NCBI GenBank assembly: GCA_018971945.1
Contig: JAGWZH010000001.1
Span: forward strand, 1-64,000
DNA from: Alphaproteobacteria bacterium
GTDB lineage: Bacteria > Pseudomonadota > Alphaproteobacteria > Caulobacterales > Aquidulcibacteraceae
DNA: 64,000 nucleotides
Direction of reading: 5' to 3'
Part shown: positions 56,845 to 64,000 of the stretch, piece after piece
How positions within the stretch are numbered: position 1 is the stretch's first letter
Layout of the letters: every line of letters starts with the position of its first letter
Notes under the pieces: model-generated
What the model was told of the DNA's origin: nothing
Seen by the model: only the letters and a program-made list of their open reading frames with translations
Database searches by the model: none
Translations under genes and position numbers: made by a program

Positions 56845-57414
56845 GTGAAACGATGGATGATAGCGGCTTTGGCCTCGCTGGCGCCGGCGGGATGCTCCCA
56901 AGCGCCCGGGCCAAGCCTTGCGCAAGCGGCGCAAAATGAGGGCCTCCGCGGCCGCGGCGAGAGCGTCAATGCGTGCGAGGCCCAAGACGCCGTCTACAGC
57001 CTGCGCAGCGCCAATGGCCCCGAACTCAACTTTATGGACAATCGCCAGACCGACGGCGCAGGAGATCTTGTCGTGCGCGTGAGGGCCTATGGCGCCACCC
57101 ATTGGTTCTGGATCAACCAAGGGGCGGACTTCGCCTCCATCAACGCCGCGCGTGGGCCAGACCCCACAGACCCCTATGAGGAGCCGACGACCTGGCAGGC
57201 TCACGCTGGCGACATCACAAGCTTCACCCTGTTCACCCCGCAATTCGACGTCATCGACCGCGCCCCCCGGCTCGGCGACCCGGCGCCCGCTCATATTTTT
57301 GCGCCGAACATGGGCGCCGCCCTTCTCGGCTCCGCTCCCCGCGATGATGGAGGCGCCGTAGCGATCCTTCCCGTCGCGATGTGGGACTTTGCCCGGTGCG
57401 AGGACGACGGCTAA
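56845..57414 (+). CDS. Predicted exported protein, 189 aa
   Basis: Unrecognised exported protein. The GTG at 56845 begins MKRWMIAALASLAPAGCSQAPG, a short signal peptide ending in a lipobox-like AGC, although Pro at -3 is atypical. A GGGGG ribosome site lies about 6 bp upstream; GTG 56821 is an alternative. The mature part has a conserved-looking core (NGPELNFMDNRQTDGAGDLVVRVRAYGATHWFW) and two Cys residues (in NACEAQDA and FARCEDDG) that could form a disulfide. It sits between cysK and moeB; function unknown. The reading frame is open far upstream, but those residues are the out-of-frame shadow of cysK. Confidence 0.6.
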   Translation: MKRWMIAALASLAPAGCSQAPGPSLAQAAQNEGLRGRGESVNACEAQDAVYSLRSANGPELNFMDNRQTDGAGDLVVRVRAYGATHWFWINQGADFASINAARGPDPTDPYEEPTTWQAHAGDITSFTLFTPQFDVIDRAPRLGDPAPAHIFAPNMGAALLGSAPRDDGGAVAILPVAMWDFARCEDDG

Positions 57415-57425
57415 GCTCCTGGCCC

Positions 57426-58253
57426 ATGAGCCTGTCCAAGGAAGAAATCGAGCGTTATGCCCGCCACATCATGCTCAAAGAGGTGGGCGGCCCCGGCCAG
57501 CAGCGCCTGAAGCGCGCGACGGCGGCTTTGGTGGGCATAGGCGGCCTGGGCGCGCCCGCAGCCTTGTACCTCGCCGCCGCCGGCGTCGGCAGGCTTATTC
57601 TCATCGACGACGACGCGATCGCTCTCTCCAACCTGCAACGGCAAATCCTCTTCACCACGGCAAGCGTGGGCGAGAGCAAAACCGGCCGCGCCGCCGCAGC
57701 CCTCGTCGCCCTTAACCCTTCGGTGGCGTTCGACCAGCGTCAAACCCGCCTGGGCCCTGCCAACGCCGAGGAGCTTTTGGCGGACGCCGAGATCGTTCTT
57801 GACGGATCGGACAGTTTTTCAACGCGTTTCGCCGTCAACGCCGCCTGTCACGCTTTGGGCCTGCCCCTGGTCGCCGGCGCCGTTGGGCGGTGGGACGGCC
57901 AGCTTGGCCTGTTCGCTTCAGGCCTTACCAAAGCCAAGCCCTTGAGCCAGCGCCTGCCCTGTTATCGTTGTTTTGTGTCTGAAGAGCCCCCTCAAGTCGA
58001 AACCTGCGCAGCCGCCGGCGTCATCGGCGCTCTCCCCGGCGTCATCGGCGCGGCCATGGCGCTGGAGGCTGTCAAACACCTCGCCGGCGCAGGCCAGACC
58101 CTGGCGGGGCGTCTTTGGCTGTTCGACGGCCTGCGCCTGGAGAGCCGCACCTTGGTCCTGCCCCCCGATCCCGCCTGCCCGGTCTGCGGCGATCATTCTG
58201 CAGCGCTGATCCCGCATAGGAAAGGGGTTTGCTCGGGACCGAATGCGCCCTAG
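57426..58253 (+). CDS. moeB: ThiF/MoeB/HesA-family adenylyltransferase
   Basis: 275-residue E1-like enzyme that adenylates the C-terminus of a ubiquitin-fold sulfur carrier (MoaD or ThiS). ERYARHIMLKEVGGPGQQRL opens the family, GIGGLGAPAALYLAAAG is the nucleotide loop (about residues 37-54), and LSNLQRQILFTTASVGESKT follows. Zinc ligands are the CYRC and CPVC pairs. MoeB and ThiF cannot be distinguished by sequence alone, and no moaD or thiS gene is adjacent. ATG at 57426 is preferred because the upstream open frame lacks similarity. Confidence 0.88.
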   Translation: MSLSKEEIERYARHIMLKEVGGPGQQRLKRATAALVGIGGLGAPAALYLAAAGVGRLILIDDDAIALSNLQRQILFTTASVGESKTGRAAAALVALNPSVAFDQRQTRLGPANAEELLADAEIVLDGSDSFSTRFAVNAACHALGLPLVAGAVGRWDGQLGLFASGLTKAKPLSQRLPCYRCFVSEEPPQVETCAAAGVIGALPGVIGAAMALEAVKHLAGAGQTLAGRLWLFDGLRLESRTLVLPPDPACPVCGDHSAALIPHRKGVCSGPNAP

Positions 58254-58284
58254 GTATCGAGCAGCGCACGGGAACGCGATAAAA

Positions 58285-59322
58285 ATGAAGCTTCTGATGA
58301 ACATGGTTTTGGGACTCTTCGCCCTGGTTCTGATCCTAGCCGGCGTCGGCTGCGCCGCCATCCACCGCCCGGACATCCCTTACGCGACCCTGCGCCAGAC
58401 CTATGCGTTTCCCGAAAGCGCCTATCAGCCCCTGCCCTCGGGCGTTCTGATGCATTATCGCGAGACCGGACCGGCGGAGGCTCCGACGCTGATTCTGGTT
58501 CATGGCTTCGGCGCCTCGGTTCATTCCTGGGACGGTTGGACCAAAGGACTGTCAGACCGGTACCGCGTCATCAGCGTCGACCTTCCCGGCCACGGCCTGA
58601 CCGAAGCGCCGGAGGACTACGCCCCTTCCATGAGGCGCTTTGCTGACGACGTGCGCGCGTTCGTGGAGGCCAAGGCCATAGACCGCTTTGTCATCGCAGG
58701 CTTTTCCATGGGCGGCCATGTCGCCGCCAAATACGCCCTTGCCTATCCCGACAGCACCCAGGGCCTCATCCTCATCGGCGCTGCGGGATGGTGGGACGAG
58801 CGGGCGGATGGGGCGCCCTTATTGTTTCGGCTTATGAGCGTGCCTCTGGTCCGAGACGTCCTCCGCGACGCCGACGCCAGCGCCTTCACGCGGCGCACCC
58901 TGCGTGCAGCCTTTGTCGATCAATCATTCGCCACCGAGGCCATGGTCGCGCGCTACACCGACCTGTCCCGCGGCCCCGGGCATCGGCTGATCATTAGCCG
59001 CATGATAACCCGCATCCGCGATGAAGAATATATGACCCCAGAGCGCTTGGCGCCCTTGGCTTCTGTCCCGACCCTGGTGCTGCATGGAGAACAGGATCGT
59101 CTGGTGCCTGTCGATTTTGGCCGCCGCTACCACGCCGCCATCCCAGGCAGCGAATTGGTCACCTGGCCCGATGTCGGCCATCTGCCGCAAGAAGAGATCA
59201 CTGAGGGCTCGCTCGCCGTGGTCAGACCATTCCTGGCGCGGATTGTTTCAGCCCAAGCCTCGACTTTGGTGGCGCAACAGACATCGTCCCCCCAAGAGAG
59301 ATCGGCCGCTCCCAACCCGTGA
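58285..59322 (+). CDS. Membrane-anchored alpha/beta hydrolase
   Basis: 345-residue hydrolase with an N-terminal transmembrane anchor or uncleaved signal (MKLLMNMVLGLFALVLILAG). The alpha/beta-hydrolase core has LVHGFGASVHSWDGW (oxyanion hole), the nucleophile Ser in IAGFSMGGHVAA, Asp in VLHGEQDRLVP and His in WPDVGHLPQEE. Substrate (ester, lactone or epoxide) cannot be assigned. ATG at 58285 is chosen at the start of the anchor, after AACGCGATAAAA; 31 bp downstream of moeB. Confidence 0.9.
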   Translation: MKLLMNMVLGLFALVLILAGVGCAAIHRPDIPYATLRQTYAFPESAYQPLPSGVLMHYRETGPAEAPTLILVHGFGASVHSWDGWTKGLSDRYRVISVDLPGHGLTEAPEDYAPSMRRFADDVRAFVEAKAIDRFVIAGFSMGGHVAAKYALAYPDSTQGLILIGAAGWWDERADGAPLLFRLMSVPLVRDVLRDADASAFTRRTLRAAFVDQSFATEAMVARYTDLSRGPGHRLIISRMITRIRDEEYMTPERLAPLASVPTLVLHGEQDRLVPVDFGRRYHAAIPGSELVTWPDVGHLPQEEITEGSLAVVRPFLARIVSAQASTLVAQQTSSPQERSAAPNP

Positions 59323-59500
59323 CCCCACCAACCCGAGAAGCGCCAGTAAGCGAAGCTTTAGCCCACACGTCGTCCGCATCTCTTGGGCTCCCAAAGCTTG
59401 ACCCCGGCCCAAACCGCTGCGCCATAACCGTCACACCAATTTCGCACGGACGTTCTAAAAAGCCCCTTGCGCTCAAGATCAGAAGGGGAGCTTCAGGCTC

Positions 59501-61168
59501 ATGACTGTGATCACCCGACGTTCTGCTTTGTTCGCCGCGGGCCTCGCCGCTGCAGTTCCTGTTCCTGCCTGGGCGCGGGACCTTCCGCAGGGCGCGTTCA
59601 CCCATAGCGTCGCCTCTGGCGATCCGACCGCCGACGCCGTCATGATCTGGACGCGCTTTGTCCCGGCAAACGGAGCCTATGGCGAGATCGCCTGGGAGGT
59701 CGCCGAGGATGAAGCCTTCGCGGTCACTTTAGCCCGCGGCCGGGTCCTCGCCCGCGCTGCGAACGACTATTGCGCCAAGGTCGACGTCCAGGGTCTGCGG
59801 CCAGGCAGACGCTATTTCTATCGGTTTCTATCCGGATCCGGACCATCGCCGACGGGCCTCACCCTGACTGCGCCGCAAGGGCGCGCAAGAAGCCTGAAAC
59901 TGGCGCTTTTTTCCTGCTCTAATTTTGGCTTCGGCTATTTCCACGCTTACGCCCACGCCGCCGCCGACCCCTCAATCGACGTGGTGGTCCATGTGGGTGA
60001 TTATATCTATGAGTATGGCGCGGACAGCTATCCGAGCCCAGGCCGGGCTGTCCGCCTTGTCTCCCCGAGCGTCGAGATCGTGGGGCTTCAGCAATATTAT
60101 GAGCGCTACCAGACCTATCGCGCCGATCAAGGCCTTCAGGAGCTCCACCGCCTGAAGCCCTGGATCACGGTCTGGGACGATCACGAGCTGGCCAATGACG
60201 CCTGGGTTGGCGGCGCAGAGGAACATGATCCTGCCGCTGAGGGTGATTGGGCGTCACGCTTCGCCCATGCCTGGAAAGCCTATCTTGATTGGATGCCCAT
60301 TCGCGTGGCCATGACCCCTGCAGGGTCCATTTACCGGAGCTTCCAATGGGGAGATCTCGCGGGGCTCGCCATGCTGGACACCCGTTGGGTCGGGCGCGAG
60401 CTTCAGTTTGACTATGCTGCAGCGCTCGCCCCGGCGATGAGCGGCGGGCCCGCAGAGCAGATGGCGGCCGTAGCCGCCCTTCAGCGGCGGATCGCCAGCC
60501 CGGAAAGGACCCTTTTGGGCGCCGAGCAGGAGGCCTGGCTCGCTCGCCAATTCGCCCGCTTCGCTGACGCCGGCGCGCCCTGGACAATCCTGGGACAACA
60601 GGTCGTCTTCGCCCCGCTCGTCGCCGCGCCGCAAATCCCTGCCTTTCTTCCCGACGACGCGTCCGACTTTGTCCGCCAATACGCGGTCACGGGGGCGATG
60701 CTTGGACAAGCCGGACTGGAGTGGAATCTCGACGCATGGTCGGGCTATCCCGCCGCGCGCGCCAGGGTCGTCGAGCAAGCCTTGCAGACCAACGCCAACA
60801 CGATCATTTTGTCAGGAGACAGCCATAATTGCTGGGTGTCCAACATTGATGGAGGCCTCGGCGATGGCCGTCCAGGCCTTGTCGAGGTCGCAGGCGCAAG
60901 CGTCACCAGCCCGGGCCTTGAAGCCTATCTGACCCGCGCCGAGCCTGGGCAGCGGGAGGCGAGCATGCGGGCCGCCAATCCTGGACTCGCCTTCGCCGAC
61001 CTGACCCACAGGGGCTATGCCGCCTTGAGCCTCGACCGGCGCAGCGCGTCCGTCGAGATCGTGAGCTTTGCAGGCTGGCGCGATCCTTTAGCGTCGACCC
61101 CCTCGCGGCGGAGATTGGCTGTGGAAGCGGTCCGCGGCCCTGGCCTCACCCCCTGGTCGGAGGCTTAG
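59501..61168 (+). CDS. phoD: PhoD-type alkaline phosphatase, Tat-exported
   Basis: 555-residue calcium/iron-dependent phosphatase/phosphodiesterase. A twin-arginine signal (ITRRSALFAAGLAAA) ends near AWA-RD. Metal-binding and catalytic elements of the PhoD family are visible: FSCSNFGFGYFHAY, VHVGDYIYEYG (Asp/Tyr), ITVWDDHELANDAW and GDSHNCWV. It releases phosphate in the periplasm or outside, usually under phosphate limitation; I found no PHO box upstream. It converges with the tamB-like gene. Confidence 0.93.
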   Translation: MTVITRRSALFAAGLAAAVPVPAWARDLPQGAFTHSVASGDPTADAVMIWTRFVPANGAYGEIAWEVAEDEAFAVTLARGRVLARAANDYCAKVDVQGLRPGRRYFYRFLSGSGPSPTGLTLTAPQGRARSLKLALFSCSNFGFGYFHAYAHAAADPSIDVVVHVGDYIYEYGADSYPSPGRAVRLVSPSVEIVGLQQYYERYQTYRADQGLQELHRLKPWITVWDDHELANDAWVGGAEEHDPAAEGDWASRFAHAWKAYLDWMPIRVAMTPAGSIYRSFQWGDLAGLAMLDTRWVGRELQFDYAAALAPAMSGGPAEQMAAVAALQRRIASPERTLLGAEQEAWLARQFARFADAGAPWTILGQQVVFAPLVAAPQIPAFLPDDASDFVRQYAVTGAMLGQAGLEWNLDAWSGYPAARARVVEQALQTNANTIILSGDSHNCWVSNIDGGLGDGRPGLVEVAGASVTSPGLEAYLTRAEPGQREASMRAANPGLAFADLTHRGYAALSLDRRSASVEIVSFAGWRDPLASTPSRRRLAVEAVRGPGLTPWSEA

Positions 61169-61170
61169 CG

Positions 61171-61187
61171 GGCGCGCTCAGCGCGCC
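61171..61187. terminator. Hairpin between phoD and tamB-like gene
   Basis: GGCGCGCTCAGCGCGCC forms a hairpin with 7-bp arms around TCA, which is also the tamB-like stop codon on the minus strand. It sits exactly between the convergent genes, so it may act in both directions; there is no U-tract. Confidence 0.45.
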
Positions 61188-64000
61188 TCGTCCTCTTCAT
61201 CCTCCTCGCGCCAGCGCAACGAAACCCGCTGCTCTCGATCCCCAGAGAAACTGGTGATCAGCGTCAGATCCGGCCTCAACAACCATTCCATACGGGTTTG
61301 CGCCTCCCCAAGTCCGTTTCGGCCCAGTTCGACATAGACCTGCCGGGTCAAATAGCGCCCCCCTGACACAAGCACGCCGTCTTCTTCCGTGCGGATGTCG
61401 AACCGATCAAGACCAGCGATCCGGCGCGTCAAATCAACGAAATCGAAGGCCGATCCTCCGGTCAGGGCCGACAACCTGCTCGCCAATTGAGCCGCTTGCA
61501 AAGCCGACAACTCGGCTTGCGTGGCGCCAAAAAGCAAGAGTGGCGCCGTCTCGTCCTCTGGCAGACCCTGATCATTCTCAAGCCTGATCTCGGGCGCTCC
61601 GACGGTGCCGGACAACACCACCCGCGCTGTCAAATCAGGCGTCTCCTGCTCAGCGACGATGTCGAGTTCAGCGTCCATGAGCGGCCCGCGGAAACGCACC
61701 GCGCCGCGAGAAAAAATCAATGGCCTTCCCGCGAGCTGCGCCTCCCCGCGCAACAGCCGGGCCTCGCCCGCCAGCTCAGGAGCGCTGACGTCTCCAGCGA
61801 CCAAGAGGTCCAACGACCACTCCGCGTCCACCCCGCGAAAACGGGTAAACGCCCGGCTCGGCGCCCTGACCCGCAAAGACGCTTCTGTGGGGAGACCGCG
61901 GCGTCCCAAAGCCTGTGGGGTCACCACCGAGACGCCTTCGGGACGGTTGATTTCGATCACCTCCAAGCGCGGAATGTCCCTTGCTCCCGCCAGCGCTCCC
62001 CGGATCGTCGCCTCCCTTAGCCTCAGCTCTCCCGACAAAAGCGCGCCGCTTGGGCTCCATCCAAAAGCCAAGTCCCCATCGGCCCGCGCCGTCGCCTCCT
62101 CCCGATCGACGAAATAAAGATTATCCAGACGAAGCTGCAACGACCCCGCTTGGGCTGCATCCATTGATCCTGATCCGGACAGACGCCCGCCGCGACCATC
62201 GGTCGCCGACAAGGCCTCCAGCACAGCCAGTTCATCCGAAAGCCTTACATCAAAGGAAACATCCCTTAGCCTCACGCCGCTAAGGCGGTCTTCAAAGACC
62301 CCTCCCCGCAAGGCCAAGGCGCCGCTCCCCGACAAGGTTCCTGGTCCGAAACGCGCCTCTCCCGAACCCGACAAGTCCCCAGAAACGGATTGATCTGGCG
62401 TCCCCGCCAGGGCCCAGACCATATCAGCCGGTCCCCGGACGCTCCAGGCGGCGCGCCCGAGACTCCCAGGCGCCAACCCGATCCGAAGAGGCGAGGCCTG
62501 TGTGGCGAGGTCCGCGGAGAGGTCGACCCGGGCCTGCAAACCTTCCTCCGATGTCGCGCTGACCAGCGCGCTGATGGTGTCATCACCCAACCGGCCGCTG
62601 AGACGAAGATCCACGGGCGAACGCATGCGGCCGCGCACGCGAAAGCCGCTGGCGGAGAAATCCGCCTCGCCTGCTAAACGACCCTGCAAAGATCTGAACG
62701 CGGCCCGGCCGCTAAGAGCGCCCTCGTGAGGCTCTCCTGTGAAACCGGAAAATGCCGCCATGGATAGCGATTGCGCCTCCAAAGAAGCCGTCAGGGCGTC
62801 GCCTTGCTTGAGCCATGTGAACGCCGCCGACCCTCCGCCAATGGACACCGAGCCGGCTGCGCTTTGCGCCTCTCCCCGTCGCATCGCCACGATCGGCTCC
62901 AAGGACCGCACCTCAAGGCCGGCTGCGGTTCCCTGAAGAGACGCCGTCAACGCCATCCCACCCTCTTCGATCGAAGCGGTTCCTTCCGCCTCGAGACGAA
63001 AAGGCGTCTCCCAGGCCGTCCCCTCCCAGCGCGCGTCAAAGCCGAGCGCCTGAAGCGGCCCGGAAGCGGTGAAGCTCGCTTGAGAGATCCTGGCGCCGCC
63101 CAGCATGGCGTCGCGCAAATGACCGCGCGCGTCCGCCACCAGCCGCCCTCCTGTTCCCGAAAGCGTCAGCGCAGCGACGATGGATCCGCTCTGACCTGTC
63201 AGACCCACAAGCGGGCCATTTAAATCAAACGATCCGGACAAGGACCCGTCTGTGACTTCAAGCGACCCTTCGGCGGACAGGCCTATGAGTTCCGCCCTCA
63301 AGCCCTCGATCAGGACGCTCCTCTCACGGACGATCACGTCGCCGGTAGCCATTAGCGGATGGCCGCCGTAGAGCGCCGAGAGGGCGACCGCGCCCGCGCC
63401 CTCAGCATAGGCGAACCGAACCTGCGCCGGGGCGAGCGTCACGGCCCCAAGATCGAGCGCGGCGAGGCGCCCGACGCCGGTGATCCGCGGCGCCTCAGGC
63501 CGTCCGAGCGCCCGGCCCGAGGCGTCCAAAGCCCCGCTGACGCCAACCCCCGCAAAGCGCGCAGGCCCTCGTCCGCTCGCCTCCCAGACAAGATCGAGAT
63601 TGTCTTGGTTAAGCCGTCCCCTTGCCCCCAGCCGCAGCCGATCGCCCATCAGCGTCACCCGCTGCACAACAAGATCGCCCCCCGTAACAAGGCCTGAAAA
63701 GGACAAACGCGGCCGCGGCCCCAGAAGCTCCGCCCCCGGGCCGGGAAAACGCGCCTGGCTCGCCTCTCCCTCGCCGAGAATCCGCCAAATCTCCCCTTCC
63801 CTGCCGATCTCGAAACGCGCGTCAAAAGCGCCCGACGCCTGCGGAGCGATCAAGGACAGGTCCGCAAGCCGGGCCGTCCCGGTCAACCGCTCTGGGACGC
63901 CCTGCGCCTCGACGCGAATGACCGGGCCCTCAAGGAGAAAGCGTCGAATGACCAGCGTCTGCGTTTGCCGACCATAGACGACTGAGCCCTCCGCTTCCGT
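61178..64000 (-). CDS. TamB-like translocation/assembly protein, 3' part
   Basis: Partial gene: the frame is open through the right edge, so only the C-terminal ~940 residues are present. Sequence before the first start-like TTG (63886) reads coherently as ...VVYGRQTQTLVIRRFLLEGP..., showing the true start lies outside. The repeated beta-strand, glycine-rich character and the C-terminus (SRLSALTGGSAFDFVDLT, LLRPDLTLITSFSG) identify a TamB/AsmA-like DUF490 protein that bridges inner and outer membranes and helps insert or move lipids and outer-membrane proteins. Its gene ends against a hairpin next to phoD. Confidence 0.88.
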   Translation of the reverse strand, partial: TEAEGSVVYGRQTQTLVIRRFLLEGPVIRVEAQGVPERLTGTARLADLSLIAPQASGAFDARFEIGREGEIWRILGEGEASQARFPGPGAELLGPRPRLSFSGLVTGGDLVVQRVTLMGDRLRLGARGRLNQDNLDLVWEASGRGPARFAGVGVSGALDASGRALGRPEAPRITGVGRLAALDLGAVTLAPAQVRFAYAEGAGAVALSALYGGHPLMATGDVIVRERSVLIEGLRAELIGLSAEGSLEVTDGSLSGSFDLNGPLVGLTGQSGSIVAALTLSGTGGRLVADARGHLRDAMLGGARISQASFTASGPLQALGFDARWEGTAWETPFRLEAEGTASIEEGGMALTASLQGTAAGLEVRSLEPIVAMRRGEAQSAAGSVSIGGGSAAFTWLKQGDALTASLEAQSLSMAAFSGFTGEPHEGALSGRAAFRSLQGRLAGEADFSASGFRVRGRMRSPVDLRLSGRLGDDTISALVSATSEEGLQARVDLSADLATQASPLRIGLAPGSLGRAAWSVRGPADMVWALAGTPDQSVSGDLSGSGEARFGPGTLSGSGALALRGGVFEDRLSGVRLRDVSFDVRLSDELAVLEALSATDGRGGRLSGSGSMDAAQAGSLQLRLDNLYFVDREEATARADGDLAFGWSPSGALLSGELRLREATIRGALAGARDIPRLEVIEINRPEGVSVVTPQALGRRGLPTEASLRVRAPSRAFTRFRGVDAEWSLDLLVAGDVSAPELAGEARLLRGEAQLAGRPLIFSRGAVRFRGPLMDAELDIVAEQETPDLTARVVLSGTVGAPEIRLENDQGLPEDETAPLLLFGATQAELSALQAAQLASRLSALTGGSAFDFVDLTRRIAGLDRFDIRTEEDGVLVSGGRYLTRQVYVELGRNGLGEAQTRMEWLLRPDLTLITSFSGDREQRVSLRWREEDEEDEAR

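Overview
The window is 64 kb of GC-rich, densely coding chromosome from an alphaproteobacterium. The gene content and order point to a Caulobacterales/Maricaulales-like lineage: fur-rimI-tsaB, nfuA-usp-trpS-murJ-glnD-mutS-maeB, and rsmI/lppC-hemW-rdgB-rph-hrcA-grpE are blocks typical of that group. This taxonomic call is inference from synteny and protein character. There is no rRNA operon, prophage, complete insertion sequence or CRISPR array.

Layout. 0.5-11.2 kb is a mixed metabolic and accessory stretch: aldehyde dehydrogenase, a cystathionine gamma-synthase-family PLP enzyme coupled to a TPR-sulfotransferase, a thioredoxin-fold lipoprotein, a CYP153-type alkane hydroxylase P450, a VOC protein divergent from soxR with a near-consensus SoxR box between them, and a PIF1-type helicase. 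It ends with an unusual tRNA-Cys-like gene on the minus strand. 11.5-28.2 kb is mostly minus-strand housekeeping: cyclase-TPR protein, fur, rimI, tsaB, a RutE-like nitroreductase, nfuA, universal stress protein, trpS, murJ, glnD and mutS, interrupted by a plus-strand YhhQ-type transporter and small genes. 28.2-32.4 kb holds a frameshifted secreted-protein gene, maeB and a decayed region with a broken ATPase remnant and a 19-bp tandem repeat. 32.4-47.7 kb carries an AmpG-like permease, a hybrid histidine kinase, a BON lipoprotein, rsmI, lppC, hemW, rdgB, a DUF2975/HTH pair, corA, rph, an MFS transporter, hrcA and grpE. 47.9-64 kb carries an S9 peptidase, a FecA-like TonB receptor, a serine hydrolase, an O-methyltransferase, dut, cysK, moeB/thiF, an alpha/beta hydrolase, phoD and the 3' part of a tamB-like gene that runs off the right edge.

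How it works together. Several blocks are translationally coupled by 4-base overlaps (PLP enzyme/sulfotransferase, nitroreductase-tsaB-rimI, small membrane protein/usp, rdgB-hemW, rph-corA). BON lipoprotein, rsmI and lppC recall the enterobacterial yraL-yraM-yraP neighbourhood (envelope maintenance plus 16S rRNA methylation). Fur is encoded here, and a Fur-box-like inverted repeat precedes the FecA-like receptor.

Most notable: (1) a cloverleaf-competent tRNA-Cys-like gene with C at position 33 and A at 56; (2) a near-consensus SoxR operator that appears to control a VOC gene directly; (3) seven unrelated 12-19 bp tandem arrays in or beside intergenic DNA, one with palindromic units, two read through coding frames. 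I saw no complete undescribed multi-gene system; the tRNA-like gene is the best candidate for something new.
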